Below, in pieces: positions 15,522-23,877 of a DNA stretch of 53,156 nt; the stretch's first letter is position 1; every line of letters starts with the position of its first letter. The position numbers and the translations under genes were made by a program. Under the pieces are notes generated by a model. That model saw nothing but the letters and a program-made list of their open reading frames with translations, did no database searches and was not told where the DNA came from. The stretch spans positions 1 to 53,156 of the forward strand of contig CAAGJW010000046.1 of assembly GCA_900770215.1 (NCBI GenBank). The letters run 5' to 3'. The stretch comes from Bacteroidales bacterium (GTDB lineage Bacteria > Bacteroidota > Bacteroidia > Bacteroidales > Muribaculaceae).

Positions 15522-18500
15522 ATGAATCTAAAATTATTTATAAATCGTCCGGTGCTTTCAACGGTGATCTCGATCTTTATCGTGATCCTGGGTGCAATCG
15601 GACTCTCAAGCCTGCCGCTGGAGCAGTATCCAAGCATTGCTCCGCCCACGGTCATGGTGCGCGCCACCTATACCGGCGCCAATGCCCAAACCGTGATGAA
15701 CGCTGTGATTGAACCCCTCGAGGAGCAAATCAACGGCGTGGAAGGCATGGACTACATGACCTCGACCGCAGCCGCTGGCTCGGCCAGTATTACTATCACC
15801 TTCAAGCCTGGCACAAATCCCGACATGGACGCCGTCAACGTGCAGAACCGCGTGAGCCAGGCCCAGGGCCTGCTCCCCTCTGAGGTGACCCGCGTGGGTG
15901 TGACCACCATAAAGCGCCAAACCTCGATGCTCATGGCTATATCACTGGTCGACACTACCGATACCTATTCGTCGCAGTTCCTCGATGGTTACATGAGCAT
16001 CAACATCTTGCCCGAAATCAAGCGTGTGACTGGTGTGGGCGAGGCTTTTCAGATGGCTTCCGACTACTCGATGCGCATCTGGCTGCAGCCCGACAAGATG
16101 GCACAGTACAACCTCATGCCAAGCGACATCACCGCTGCCTTGAGCGACCAGAATATCGAGGCTGCACCTGGTAGCTTCGGCGAGAACGGCCACCAGAGCT
16201 TCGAGTACGACCTGCGCTACAAGGGCCGCCTCTCGACACCAGAGCAATTCGACAGCATCGTGGTGCGCACCGACGGCGACAACGTGCTTTATCTCACCGA
16301 TGTAGCCAAGGTCGAGCTCGGTAGCTTGATGTACAGTTTCAAGTCGACGGCCAACGGCCACCCGGCAAGTTCCATGATGATCATGCAGTCGGCAGGCAGC
16401 AACGCTTTCGACGTGATCAACAATATCCTGGCCAAGATGGATGAGATGAAGAAAGACCTGCCCAAGGGCATGACCTTTGTGGTGCCTATGAACACCAACG
16501 TGTTCCTCAACGCCTCGATTCACGAGGTGGAGAAGACGCTCATCGAGGCCTTTATCCTTGTGTTCCTGGTGGTGTATATCTTCTTGCAGGACTTGCGCTC
16601 CACCATCATCCCGGCCATTGCCATCCCGGTGGCCCTGATTGGTACGTTCGCCTTGCTCTACTTGCTCGATTTCTCCATCAACCTGCTCACTCTCTCGGCA
16701 CTGGTGCTGGCCATTGCCATCGTGGTCGACGATGCCATTGTGGTGGTCGAGGCGGTGCATGCCAAGCTCGACGAGGGCTACCACAGCGCGCGCCAGGCCG
16801 CCATCGATGCCATGGCCGAGATAGGCTCGGCAATCGTCTCCATCACCCTGGTCATGATGCTGGTGTTCATCCCCGTATCGTTCATGCCAGGCGTCGAGGG
16901 CACGTTCTACAAGCAGTTTGGTCTCACCATGGCCTTTGCCATCGGCATCTCGGCCATCAACGCCTTGACGCTGTCGCCGGCCCTGTGTGCAGTGTTCCTC
17001 AAGCCGCACAAGAAAGAAGACGACGAGCTCGACGAGAATGGCAAGCCCAAGCACTCGCGCCGCCCGTCGCTGGTGAGCCGCTTCCACGAGGGTTTCAACA
17101 AGAACTACGACAAGCTGCTGGGTGTGTATCGCCGTTGCGTGCAATTCTTCATTCGCACCAAGTGGCTGGCACTGGGCATTGTGGCTATGGTGATTGCCGT
17201 GCTCATCTTCTTGATGAATACCACCTCGACGGGCTTTGTGCCCAACGAGGACACGGGTACCATCATGATATCGATGTCGCTGCCGCCGGCAAGCGGCCAG
17301 GACCGCACCATTGCAGTGGCCGACTCGGTCGACAAAATTGTGGGCCGTCTTCCCGAGGTCGACAGCCGCATGACCGTGCAGGGCTACTCGCTGCTGGGCG
17401 GCCAGGGCAACAACCAGGCCATGAGCATCGTCAAGCTCAAGCCTTGGGACGAGCGTGAGCGCCGCAGCGATGAGATTATCAAGGCCCTCTACATGCAGAC
17501 GGGCATGGCCATCAAGGATGCCACAGTCATGATCTTTGCACCGCCCATGGTGGCCGGTTACGGCGCATCGAGCGGTTTCACCGTCGAGCTGCAAGACAAG
17601 ACGGGCGGCGACATCAACAAGCTGTTCCAAATCGAGCAGCAATTCTGCGCCGAGCTCATGAAGCATCCCGAGGTGCAGATGGCCTACTCGGCCTTCAACC
17701 CCTCTTATCCGCAATACATGGTCAACGTCGACGAGGCCAAGGCTGCCCGCGCCGGTCTGGGCACGTCGGGTGTGCTCTCGGCACTGCAGGGCTACTACGG
17801 CGGCATGTATGTGTCCAACTTCAACCGCTTCGGCAAGATCTACCGTGTGATGCTGCAGGCCGACCCGGCTGCGCGTGTCAACCCCGAGACGCTCAACCAG
17901 ATCAAGGTGCGCACCGTCACGGGCATGACGCCCATCACCGACTTTGTGTCGCTCAGCCGCGTCTATGCTCCGCAGTCGCTCTCGCGCTTCAACATGTATT
18001 CCAACATCGAGGTCACCGGTACGGTCAACCAGGGCTACTCTTCGGGCCAGGCCCTGAAGGTGGTGGAGGAAGTGGCCAGCAAGGTGCTGCCCACCGGCTA
18101 CGGCTACGAGTACTCGGGCCTGTCGCGTGAAGAGGCCAAGTCGACCAACTCCACGACCACGATCTTCATCTTGTGCCTGCTCTTTGTGTACCTCATCCTG
18201 AGTGCCCTCTACGAGAGCTACATCCTGCCCTTGGCTGTGATTCTCTCGGTGCCTATGGGCCTGTTTGGCTCCTTCGTGTTTGCCAATATCTTCGGGGTTG
18301 AAAACAATATCTACCTCAAGATCTCGCTCATCATGCTTATCGGTCTGCTCGCCAAGAACGCCATCCTTATCATCCAGTTCTCGCTCGAGCGCCGTCGCAC
18401 CGGCATGAGCATCGTGGGCTCGGCCGTGGCTGGCGCACAAGCCCGCTTGCGTCCTATCTTGATGACCTCGCTGGCCATGATCATCGGTCTGTTGCCCCTC

Positions 18501-18749
18501 ATGCTGGCCAACGGTGTGGGCGCCAACGGCAACCGCTCGCTCGGCACTGGTGCTGTGGGTGGCATGCTCATCGGCACGATCCTGCAGGTGCTCATCGTTC
18601 CCACCTTGTTCGTCATTTTCCAGAGCGCGCAAGAGAAGATCAAGCCGCTGCGCTGGAAGGATAAGGACAACAGCGAGATTGAACGAGAGATAAGGCAGTA
18701 CACGCCCGATAAAATTACTTACAACCAAGAAGACGAAGAAGATCAGTAA
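15522..18749 (+). CDS. RND multidrug efflux transporter, HAE1 (AcrB-like) family
   Basis: 1075 aa, full length for the family. Starts LKLFINRPVLSTVISIFIVILG with transmembrane helix 1; porter domains carry TITFKPGTNPDMDAVNVQNR. The proton-relay acidic pair is in IVVDDAIVVVEAV (about 400-410), and the partner lysine is in LLAKNAILII (about 942). The C-terminal cytoplasmic tail is charged (about 1040-1075). It should form the inner-membrane trimer of a tripartite pump with the adjacent adaptor and outer-membrane genes; it overlaps the latter by one base (TAATG), which implies translational coupling. The substrate is unknown: drugs, bile salts and fatty acids are all plausible for a gut bacterium. 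Confidence 0.95.
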   Translation: MNLKLFINRPVLSTVISIFIVILGAIGLSSLPLEQYPSIAPPTVMVRATYTGANAQTVMNAVIEPLEEQINGVEGMDYMTSTAAAGSASITITFKPGTNPDMDAVNVQNRVSQAQGLLPSEVTRVGVTTIKRQTSMLMAISLVDTTDTYSSQFLDGYMSINILPEIKRVTGVGEAFQMASDYSMRIWLQPDKMAQYNLMPSDITAALSDQNIEAAPGSFGENGHQSFEYDLRYKGRLSTPEQFDSIVVRTDGDNVLYLTDVAKVELGSLMYSFKSTANGHPASSMMIMQSAGSNAFDVINNILAKMDEMKKDLPKGMTFVVPMNTNVFLNASIHEVEKTLIEAFILVFLVVYIFLQDLRSTIIPAIAIPVALIGTFALLYLLDFSINLLTLSALVLAIAIVVDDAIVVVEAVHAKLDEGYHSARQAAIDAMAEIGSAIVSITLVMMLVFIPVSFMPGVEGTFYKQFGLTMAFAIGISAINALTLSPALCAVFLKPHKKEDDELDENGKPKHSRRPSLVSRFHEGFNKNYDKLLGVYRRCVQFFIRTKWLALGIVAMVIAVLIFLMNTTSTGFVPNEDTGTIMISMSLPPASGQDRTIAVADSVDKIVGRLPEVDSRMTVQGYSLLGGQGNNQAMSIVKLKPWDERERRSDEIIKALYMQTGMAIKDATVMIFAPPMVAGYGASSGFTVELQDKTGGDINKLFQIEQQFCAELMKHPEVQMAYSAFNPSYPQYMVNVDEAKAARAGLGTSGVLSALQGYYGGMYVSNFNRFGKIYRVMLQADPAARVNPETLNQIKVRTVTGMTPITDFVSLSRVYAPQSLSRFNMYSNIEVTGTVNQGYSSGQALKVVEEVASKVLPTGYGYEYSGLSREEAKSTNSTTTIFILCLLFVYLILSALYESYILPLAVILSVPMGLFGSFVFANIFGVENNIYLKISLIMLIGLLAKNAILIIQFSLERRRTGMSIVGSAVAGAQARLRPILMTSLAMIIGLLPLMLANGVGANGNRSLGTGAVGGMLIGTILQVLIVPTLFVIFQSAQEKIKPLRWKDKDNSEIEREIRQYTPDKITYNQEDEEDQ

Positions 18750-20140
18750 TGATGAAGAAACGTAAATATATTTCCTTAGCAGTCGTCATGGTGGCCCTGG
18801 CCACCATGATGGGCGGCTGCAAAATGTACAAGGAGTACACTACTCCTACCGATGTGCCCATCATCGATGAGTATGCCCGTGTGAAAGACGCTCCGCAAGA
18901 CAGCACCTCGCTGGGCAACCTGGGCTGGCGACAGGTGTTTACCGACCCGCTGCTGCAGAGCTACATCGAGCGTGCGCTGGCCAACAACACCAGCCTCAAG
19001 AACACCAAGCTCAACATCGACATCGCCGAGGCCAGGCTGCAGGGCGCCAAGCTGTCCTACCTGCCCAGCCTCACCTTCTCGCCCAACGGCGCTGGCGTGA
19101 AACTGGGCGACAACAGCATGGACTGGGGCTGGCAGCTCCCGCTCACCCTGAGCTGGCAGACCGACATCTACGGCCAGATTACCAACAACAAGCGCAGCGC
19201 CGAGAGCGCAGTGCGCTATGCCCAGTACTACAACCAGGCCGTGCAGTCGCAACTCATAGCCAGTGTGGCTACCTGCTACTACAATCTCGTCTCGCTCAAC
19301 AACCAGCTGAAAATCTACAACGAGAATGCACAGTTGGCCAAGGAGACCAACAAGACGATGAAGGACATGAAGGAAAGCGCCCGCGCCGGCTACACCGAGG
19401 TGGCCGTGGTGCAAAGCGAGGCTCAGTACCAGAGCATTCTGGGCACCATCCCCAACATCCAGCTCAGCATTGCGCAGGTCAACAACACGCTCTCGCTGCT
19501 CATGAACGAGAAGCCGCAGGAGTGGCCCGTGAACCAGGGCTCTGAGCTCGCACTGCCGGCTCAGTTCACTGGCGGCGTGCCCATCAACTACCTGGCTGCC
19601 CGCCCCGACGTGCGCGAGAGCGAGGAGAGTTTTGCCCAGGCCTACTATGCCACCAACATTGCCCGGGCCAACTTCTACCCCCAACTGTCGATCACCGCTA
19701 CCGGCGCCTATGGCACTCTCATGGGCAGTTCGGTCCTCGATCCTGCCAAGTGGCTCGTGAACCTGGCTGGCTCGCTTGTGACACCGCTCTTCGACAAGGG
19801 CCAGAACATGGCTACCCTCAAGGCTGCCAAGGCCCGCCAGGAGCAGGCGCTCAACAACTTCCAGTACTCGATACTGAGCGCCAGCGCCGATGTGTCGAAT
19901 GCCCTGGCCAACATCCAGGCCTATCGCACCCAGCAGGCCAACGTCGAGCAGCAAGAGGCCGCCCTGGCCAAGGCTGTGAGCTACAACAAGGACCTGCTGA
20001 GCCTCTACACCACTACCTATCTTGATGTGATCAGCGCACAGCAGTCGCTGCTCGCAGCACAGATTTCTCTCGAGAATGTGAAACTTAACGAAAACCTGGG
20101 CGTCATCACCCTCTACCAAGCCCTTGGCGGAGGCCGTTGA
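18749..20140 (+). CDS. TolC-like outer-membrane efflux lipoprotein (NodT type)
   Basis: 463 aa. Lipoprotein signal MMKKRKYISLAVVMVALATM ending at GGC, with acylated Cys at 23. Two OEP repeats follow; features include LQSYIERALANNTSLKNT, PLTLSWQTDIYGQITN, the long helix with TNKTMKDMKESARAGY, and ARPDVRESE as found in NodT proteins. Trimers span the outer membrane and extend a periplasmic tunnel to the adaptor. Start codon overlaps the pump stop by one base. A GC-rich hairpin (20151-20178) follows the stop. Confidence 0.93.
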   Translation: MMKKRKYISLAVVMVALATMMGGCKMYKEYTTPTDVPIIDEYARVKDAPQDSTSLGNLGWRQVFTDPLLQSYIERALANNTSLKNTKLNIDIAEARLQGAKLSYLPSLTFSPNGAGVKLGDNSMDWGWQLPLTLSWQTDIYGQITNNKRSAESAVRYAQYYNQAVQSQLIASVATCYYNLVSLNNQLKIYNENAQLAKETNKTMKDMKESARAGYTEVAVVQSEAQYQSILGTIPNIQLSIAQVNNTLSLLMNEKPQEWPVNQGSELALPAQFTGGVPINYLAARPDVRESEESFAQAYYATNIARANFYPQLSITATGAYGTLMGSSVLDPAKWLVNLAGSLVTPLFDKGQNMATLKAAKARQEQALNNFQYSILSASADVSNALANIQAYRTQQANVEQQEAALAKAVSYNKDLLSLYTTTYLDVISAQQSLLAAQISLENVKLNENLGVITLYQALGGGR

Positions 20141-20150
20141 CGGCGATGCC

Positions 20151-20178
20151 GGCCTGCACCCCCTCCAGGGGGCAGGCC
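20151..20178 (+). terminator. Hairpin after the efflux operon
   Basis: GGCCTGC at 20151-20157 pairs with GCAGGCC at 20172-20178, with further C/G pairing inside. It is not followed by a T run, so it may be a weak or Rho-assisted terminator or simply reduce read-through into lpxA 24 nt away. Confidence 0.4.
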
Positions 20179-20201
20179 GCCCCTATAAAAAATGATATAC
20201 T

Positions 20202-21002
20202 ATGGGTATGATTAGTCCGCTCGCGCACGTCGATCCCGATGCCAAAATTGGGAAAGATGTCACGATACACCCATTTGCTTTCATCAGCAAGAATACCGAG
20301 ATTGGTGACGGGTGCACCATTTATCCCTTTGTGAGCATCCTCAACGGTGCCCGCATTGGCAAGAACACTAAGATCTACAACGGCTCGATCATCGCTGCCG
20401 AGCCGCAAGACTTCCACTGGCACGGCGATCCGTCGTTCTGCTACATTGGCGACAATTGCATCATTCGCGAGGGTTCCATCATCAACCGCGGCAGTCAGAC
20501 CGAGGGCGGCACCCGCGTGGGCAACGACTGCTTCATCATGGCCGAGGTGCACATCAGCCACGATGCCCAGTTGAGCAGCAAGTGCGTGATAGGCAACGGC
20601 GTGCAGATTGCAGGTCGCAGCCGTGTGCACAGCTATGTCATCTTGTCGTCGGGCGCAATGCTGCATGCAGGCAGCGAGGTGGGCCGATTTGCCATGGTAA
20701 AGGGCGGCTGCCGCATCAGCGGCAATGTGCCCCCTTATGTGGTCATGGCTCACAACCCCTCGCAGTATGTGGGCATCAATGCCGTCACCATGCGCTATGT
20801 GGGCATCAGTGAGCGTGCCATCGACGATGTGGCCAAGTGCTATCGCCACGTCTACGAGTGCTCTACCACGGTGTTCAATGCCGTGAAGCGCATCGAGGCC
20901 GACATTGAGCCTTGCAAGGAAAAGGACTTGATATTGAAATTCATCAAGGAGCACGACTTGCACATCGTGGGTGCTGTGAGCCATGCCGACGAGGAGTTTT
21001 AG
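20202..21002 (+). CDS. lpxA: Acyl-ACP:UDP-N-acetylglucosamine O-acyltransferase LpxA
   Basis: 266 aa. A left-handed beta-helix is evident from hexapeptide repeats (IGKDVTIHPFAFI, IGDGCTIYPFVSI, IGKNTKIYNGSII). EPQDFHWHGDPS and VHISHD (catalytic His in the latter) correspond to conserved LpxA segments, and the C-terminal helical domain (about 205-266) is present. The enzyme commits UDP-GlcNAc to lipid A synthesis in the cytoplasm. The start is at 20202 or the ATG at 20208, the latter giving the common MISPLAxVDP beginning. The strong hairpin at 21062 ends the unit. Overall sequence looks like the Bacteroidales LpxA type. Confidence 0.88.
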   Translation: MGMISPLAHVDPDAKIGKDVTIHPFAFISKNTEIGDGCTIYPFVSILNGARIGKNTKIYNGSIIAAEPQDFHWHGDPSFCYIGDNCIIREGSIINRGSQTEGGTRVGNDCFIMAEVHISHDAQLSSKCVIGNGVQIAGRSRVHSYVILSSGAMLHAGSEVGRFAMVKGGCRISGNVPPYVVMAHNPSQYVGINAVTMRYVGISERAIDDVAKCYRHVYECSTTVFNAVKRIEADIEPCKEKDLILKFIKEHDLHIVGAVSHADEEF

Positions 21003-21061
21003 GTTTCTGTATGCAATAACTTCATTTTCCATATACCTTTCCTGAAAGGCACATCACGATT

Positions 21062-21094
21062 GAGCGGGCCGCTCCCCAGTGGGGCGGCCCGCTC
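21062..21094 (+). terminator. Strong GC hairpin after lpxA
   Basis: GAGCGGGCCGC at 21062-21072 pairs with GCGGCCCGCTC at 21084-21094; inner bases extend the stem. It lies 60 nt after lpxA and about 195 nt beyond the converging rnc stop. No T run follows on either strand, though TCTGTTG comes next on plus. Confidence 0.55.
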
Positions 21095-21288
21095 TGTTGC
21101 CGGCAGGGTAGGGTGCCTGCGGTGCAGTATCGTGCAAGCATGCGGCTTTGCCAAAATGCAAGGGCGGCCCTTGTGGCCGTGGGCAATGCCTTGCGCCTGG
21201 CGCGGCTATGGTGATAGGTGATATCCTTTGATTGAAGTGCTGCACGGGGCCGGAGGATGATTGTATCCCCGCTGTGCTGGTAGTGGGA

Positions 21289-22101
21289 CTACTGGCCGAA
21301 ACTGTCGGTCGTGGGGGCTGTAGAGAGCACCTGCTCGCGGAAGAGCGTGTCGCTGGCCACGCGGTCGAGAGCCTTCTTTGAGGCCCCCTGGTGCGATTCT
21401 TTCTTGCTGTAGCCTGTGGCATCGGCGGCAAAGATGCCGCCCAGCAGAATGGCTGTCTTGAAGATGGGGTTGTTGTCGGCGTCGTTGTAGGTGTCGATGA
21501 GCTCAAACTCGATGCTCACATGGTACTTTTGTGTCCACTCGATGAGACGCGACTTGAAGTTTTTCTCGGTATTTACAAGGTCGTCGAGCCTGATGTTCTC
21601 GTCGATGATTTTGCGGCATATGAAGCGCTGGGCCACCTTGTAGCCACGGTCGAGATAGATGGCGCCCACCAGGGCCTCGACGGCGTTGCCGCTGATGTAG
21701 CTGTTGTGCGACGCGGAGTGGGCCGAGGCCTTCACGTGCGACTCGAGGTGAAACACGCGCCCTATGCGGTTCAGGCTCTCGCGCTGCACAATCTTGGCCC
21801 GGGTCGAGGTGAGAAATCCCTCGTGCTGCTCGGGATACTTGTCGTAGAGATAGGCAGCTACCACCAGGTCGAGCACTGCGTCGCCCAGATACTCGAGCCG
21901 CTCGTTGTTCACCCACTTGCCGCTGGCCGTCTTCACTGGCATCGAGCGATGCACAAAGGCCAGCTTGTAGAGTGCGATGTTGCGGGGAAAGAACCCGGTG
22001 ATACCATGTATAAAAACGTAAAGCTCCTTATCCTTGGAGAAAAGGAGCTTTACGAGTGATATGATATTGTTAAACACCGTTGTTGCTGTGTGTGTAGACA
22101 C
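21289..22101 (-). CDS. rnc: Ribonuclease III
   Basis: 270 aa as drawn, from a GTG at 22101; another GTG at 22077 gives a start (FNNIISLVKLLF) that aligns better with Bacteroidales RNase III, so the true start is uncertain. The endonuclease signature NERLEYLGDAVLDL and the downstream acidic site (GNAVEALVGAIYLDRG) are intact. The dsRNA-binding domain occupies about 190-255 (FKSRLIEWTQKY, ending with GYSKKESHQGASKKAL). It cleaves double-stranded RNA in rRNA and mRNA processing. It follows fabF by 10 nt in the conserved acpP-fabF-rnc order. A perfect 13-bp inverted repeat lies within the 5' coding part, a possible self-cleavage site. Confidence 0.93.
   Translation of the reverse strand: MSTHTATTVFNNIISLVKLLFSKDKELYVFIHGITGFFPRNIALYKLAFVHRSMPVKTASGKWVNNERLEYLGDAVLDLVVAAYLYDKYPEQHEGFLTSTRAKIVQRESLNRIGRVFHLESHVKASAHSASHNSYISGNAVEALVGAIYLDRGYKVAQRFICRKIIDENIRLDDLVNTEKNFKSRLIEWTQKYHVSIEFELIDTYNDADNNPIFKTAILLGGIFAADATGYSKKESHQGASKKALDRVASDTLFREQVLSTAPTTDSFGQ
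22017..22054 (-). repeat. Perfect 13-bp inverted repeat inside the rnc 5' coding region
   Basis: CGTAAAGCTCCTT at 22017-22029 is exactly complementary to AAGGAGCTTTACG at 22042-22054 with a 12-nt loop. In the rnc mRNA it would form a hairpin within the first 30 codons. Confidence 0.75.
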
Positions 22102-22111
22102 TTGTGACGGT

Positions 22112-23395
22112 TTAACTCTTGTACTTCTTTACGATGATGCTGGCGTTGTGACCGCCGAAGCCGAAGGTGTTGGACAGTGCAACGTTGACCGTGCGCTTCT
22201 GTGCCTTGTTGAAGGTGAAGTTGAGCTTGTAGTCGATGTCGGGGTCGTTGTCGCCCTCCTCGTGGTTGATGGTGGGGGGCACAATGTCCTCCTGGCAGGC
22301 CTTGATGCTGAACAGTGCCTCGACTGCGCCGGTGGCACCCAGCATGTGGCCGGTCATCGACTTGGTGGAGCTGATGTTGAGCTCATAGGCATGGTCGCCA
22401 AAGAGGTCCTTGATGGCCTTGGCCTCGCTCAAGTCGCCCACGTGGGTCGACGTGCCGTGCACGTTGATGTAGTCCACATCGTCGGGGGTGATGCCGGCAT
22501 CCTCGATGGCACGCTCCATCACCAGCTTTGCGCCCAAGCCCTCGGGGTGGCTGGCCGTGATGTGGTAGGCATCGGCGCTCATGCCGCCGCCTATCACCTC
22601 GCCATATATCTTGGCACCGCGTGCAAGCGCGTGCTCAAGCTCCTCGAAGATGAGGCACACACCGCCCTCGCCTATCACAAAGCCGTCGCGCGAGGCGCTG
22701 AACGGGCGCGATGCCGTCTCGGGGCTGTCGTTGCGGGTCGACAGGGCCTTCATCGAGTTGAAGCCGCCCACGCCCACGGGGCATATGGGAGCCTCCGAGC
22801 CGCCGGTGACGATGACCGGGGCCTTGCCCGTGCGCACATAGGTGAACGCATCGATCATGGCGTTGGTCGAGGTGGCACATGCCGAAACGACGCCGTAGTT
22901 GGGGCCGCGGAAGCCGTACTCGATCGAGATGCGGCCTGCTGCCATGTCGGCAATCATTGCAGGAATCAGGAAGGGGCTGTACTTGGGCCCGTTCTCCTCA
23001 TTCTTGGCATAGTAGCTCACCTCTTGCTCAAAGGTGTGGATGCCTCCGATACCCGAGCCGAAGATCACGCCCACCTGGTTGCGGTCAAGTTTCTCGTCGC
23101 TCAAGAGCCCGGCATCTTCCACTGCCTGCTTGGCTGCTGCCATAGCATACTGGGTGTAGAGGTCAAACTTCTTGAAATCGCGCAGCGCGTGACGGTCGCC
23201 GGCCGGCACATAGTCCTCGGCCTTGAAACCCTTCACCTCGCAGGCAAACTTGGTCTTGAACAGGGTGGTGTCGAAATGGGTGATAGGCCCTGCGCCACTC
23301 ATTCCTGCCAGGGCGTTTTTCCATGTGCTCTCCACATCGTTGCCCAGCGGAGTGATGGCTCCAAGACCTGTTACCACTACTCTCTTTAATTCCAT
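22112..23395 (-). CDS. fabF: 3-oxoacyl-[ACP] synthase II
   Basis: 427 aa. N-terminus MELKRVVVTGLGAITPLGND is typical. The catalytic triad of elongating ketosynthases is visible: Cys in VVSACATS (about 173), His in NVHGTSTHVGD (about 312), His in KSMTGHMLGATG (about 349). Conserved GFGGHN is near the C-terminus. It elongates acyl-ACP in type II fatty acid synthesis, acting on the carrier protein encoded 27 nt upstream. Co-transcription with acpP and rnc is likely, because gaps are short and no terminator is seen. Confidence 0.96.
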   Translation of the reverse strand: MELKRVVVTGLGAITPLGNDVESTWKNALAGMSGAGPITHFDTTLFKTKFACEVKGFKAEDYVPAGDRHALRDFKKFDLYTQYAMAAAKQAVEDAGLLSDEKLDRNQVGVIFGSGIGGIHTFEQEVSYYAKNEENGPKYSPFLIPAMIADMAAGRISIEYGFRGPNYGVVSACATSTNAMIDAFTYVRTGKAPVIVTGGSEAPICPVGVGGFNSMKALSTRNDSPETASRPFSASRDGFVIGEGGVCLIFEELEHALARGAKIYGEVIGGGMSADAYHITASHPEGLGAKLVMERAIEDAGITPDDVDYINVHGTSTHVGDLSEAKAIKDLFGDHAYELNISSTKSMTGHMLGATGAVEALFSIKACQEDIVPPTINHEEGDNDPDIDYKLNFTFNKAQKRTVNVALSNTFGFGGHNASIIVKKYKS

Positions 23396-23422
23396 ATTAT
23401 GGTGATATCGGAAATTAAAAGA

Positions 23423-23662
23423 TTATTCTGCCTTTGCAGCCTCGATATACTTGATGGCGTCGCCCACAGTTTGGATGGTCTCGGCCTTCTCGTCGGGAAT
23501 CTGGATGCCGAACTCCTTCTCAAATTCCATGATCAGCTCCACGGTGTCGAGTGAATCGGCACCCAGGTCCTGCTGGAATGTTGCTTCTGGTGTTACTTCC
23601 GACTCGCTGACGCCAAGCTTGTCAACGATGATAGCTGTTACTCTTTTTGCGATTTCAGACAT
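23423..23662 (-). CDS. acpP: Acyl carrier protein
   Basis: 79 aa, typical size. Phosphopantetheine attachment site GADSLDTVEL with Ser37; acidic helix 2 and the C-terminal helix (ETIQTVGDAIKYIEAA) are normal. Cytoplasmic carrier for fatty acid and lipid A acyl chains, hence a functional link to FabF here and LpxA upstream. It is the first gene of the acpP-fabF-rnc unit, with a -7 element about 53 nt upstream. Confidence 0.97.
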   Translation of the reverse strand: MSEIAKRVTAIIVDKLGVSESEVTPEATFQQDLGADSLDTVELIMEFEKEFGIQIPDEKAETIQTVGDAIKYIEAAKAE

Positions 23663-23714
23663 AATAATTTTAATTTAATGTGTTATTGTGATTTGTTTTC
23701 TATTTTTGGTGGTG

Positions 23715-23722
23715 CAAAGTAA
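23715..23722 (-). promoter_or_regulatory. Putative promoter of acpP-fabF-rnc
   Basis: Minus strand TTACTTTG, a near match to TAnnTTTG followed by the frequent C, with a TTG about 21 nt upstream. The implied leader of about 45 nt is AT-rich. Confidence 0.5.
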
Positions 23723-23877
23723 GTAATTATTTGCCAAATAGTCAAGTAAAAAGATTTCAAAATGCCCATCGTTGCACTTTTTTAGTGTAAATGTGCATAA
23801 TTGGAATTATTTTTTACAATTATTAAAGCTATTTGACACTAGGACTTGTTAATTATTGTAATTTTTTTACCTTTTCC

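Noticed and set aside
15942..18728. 928-codon antisense frame across the RND pump gene
   Set aside because: His/Asp/Gln-rich low-quality translation; the sense frame is a full AcrB homologue.
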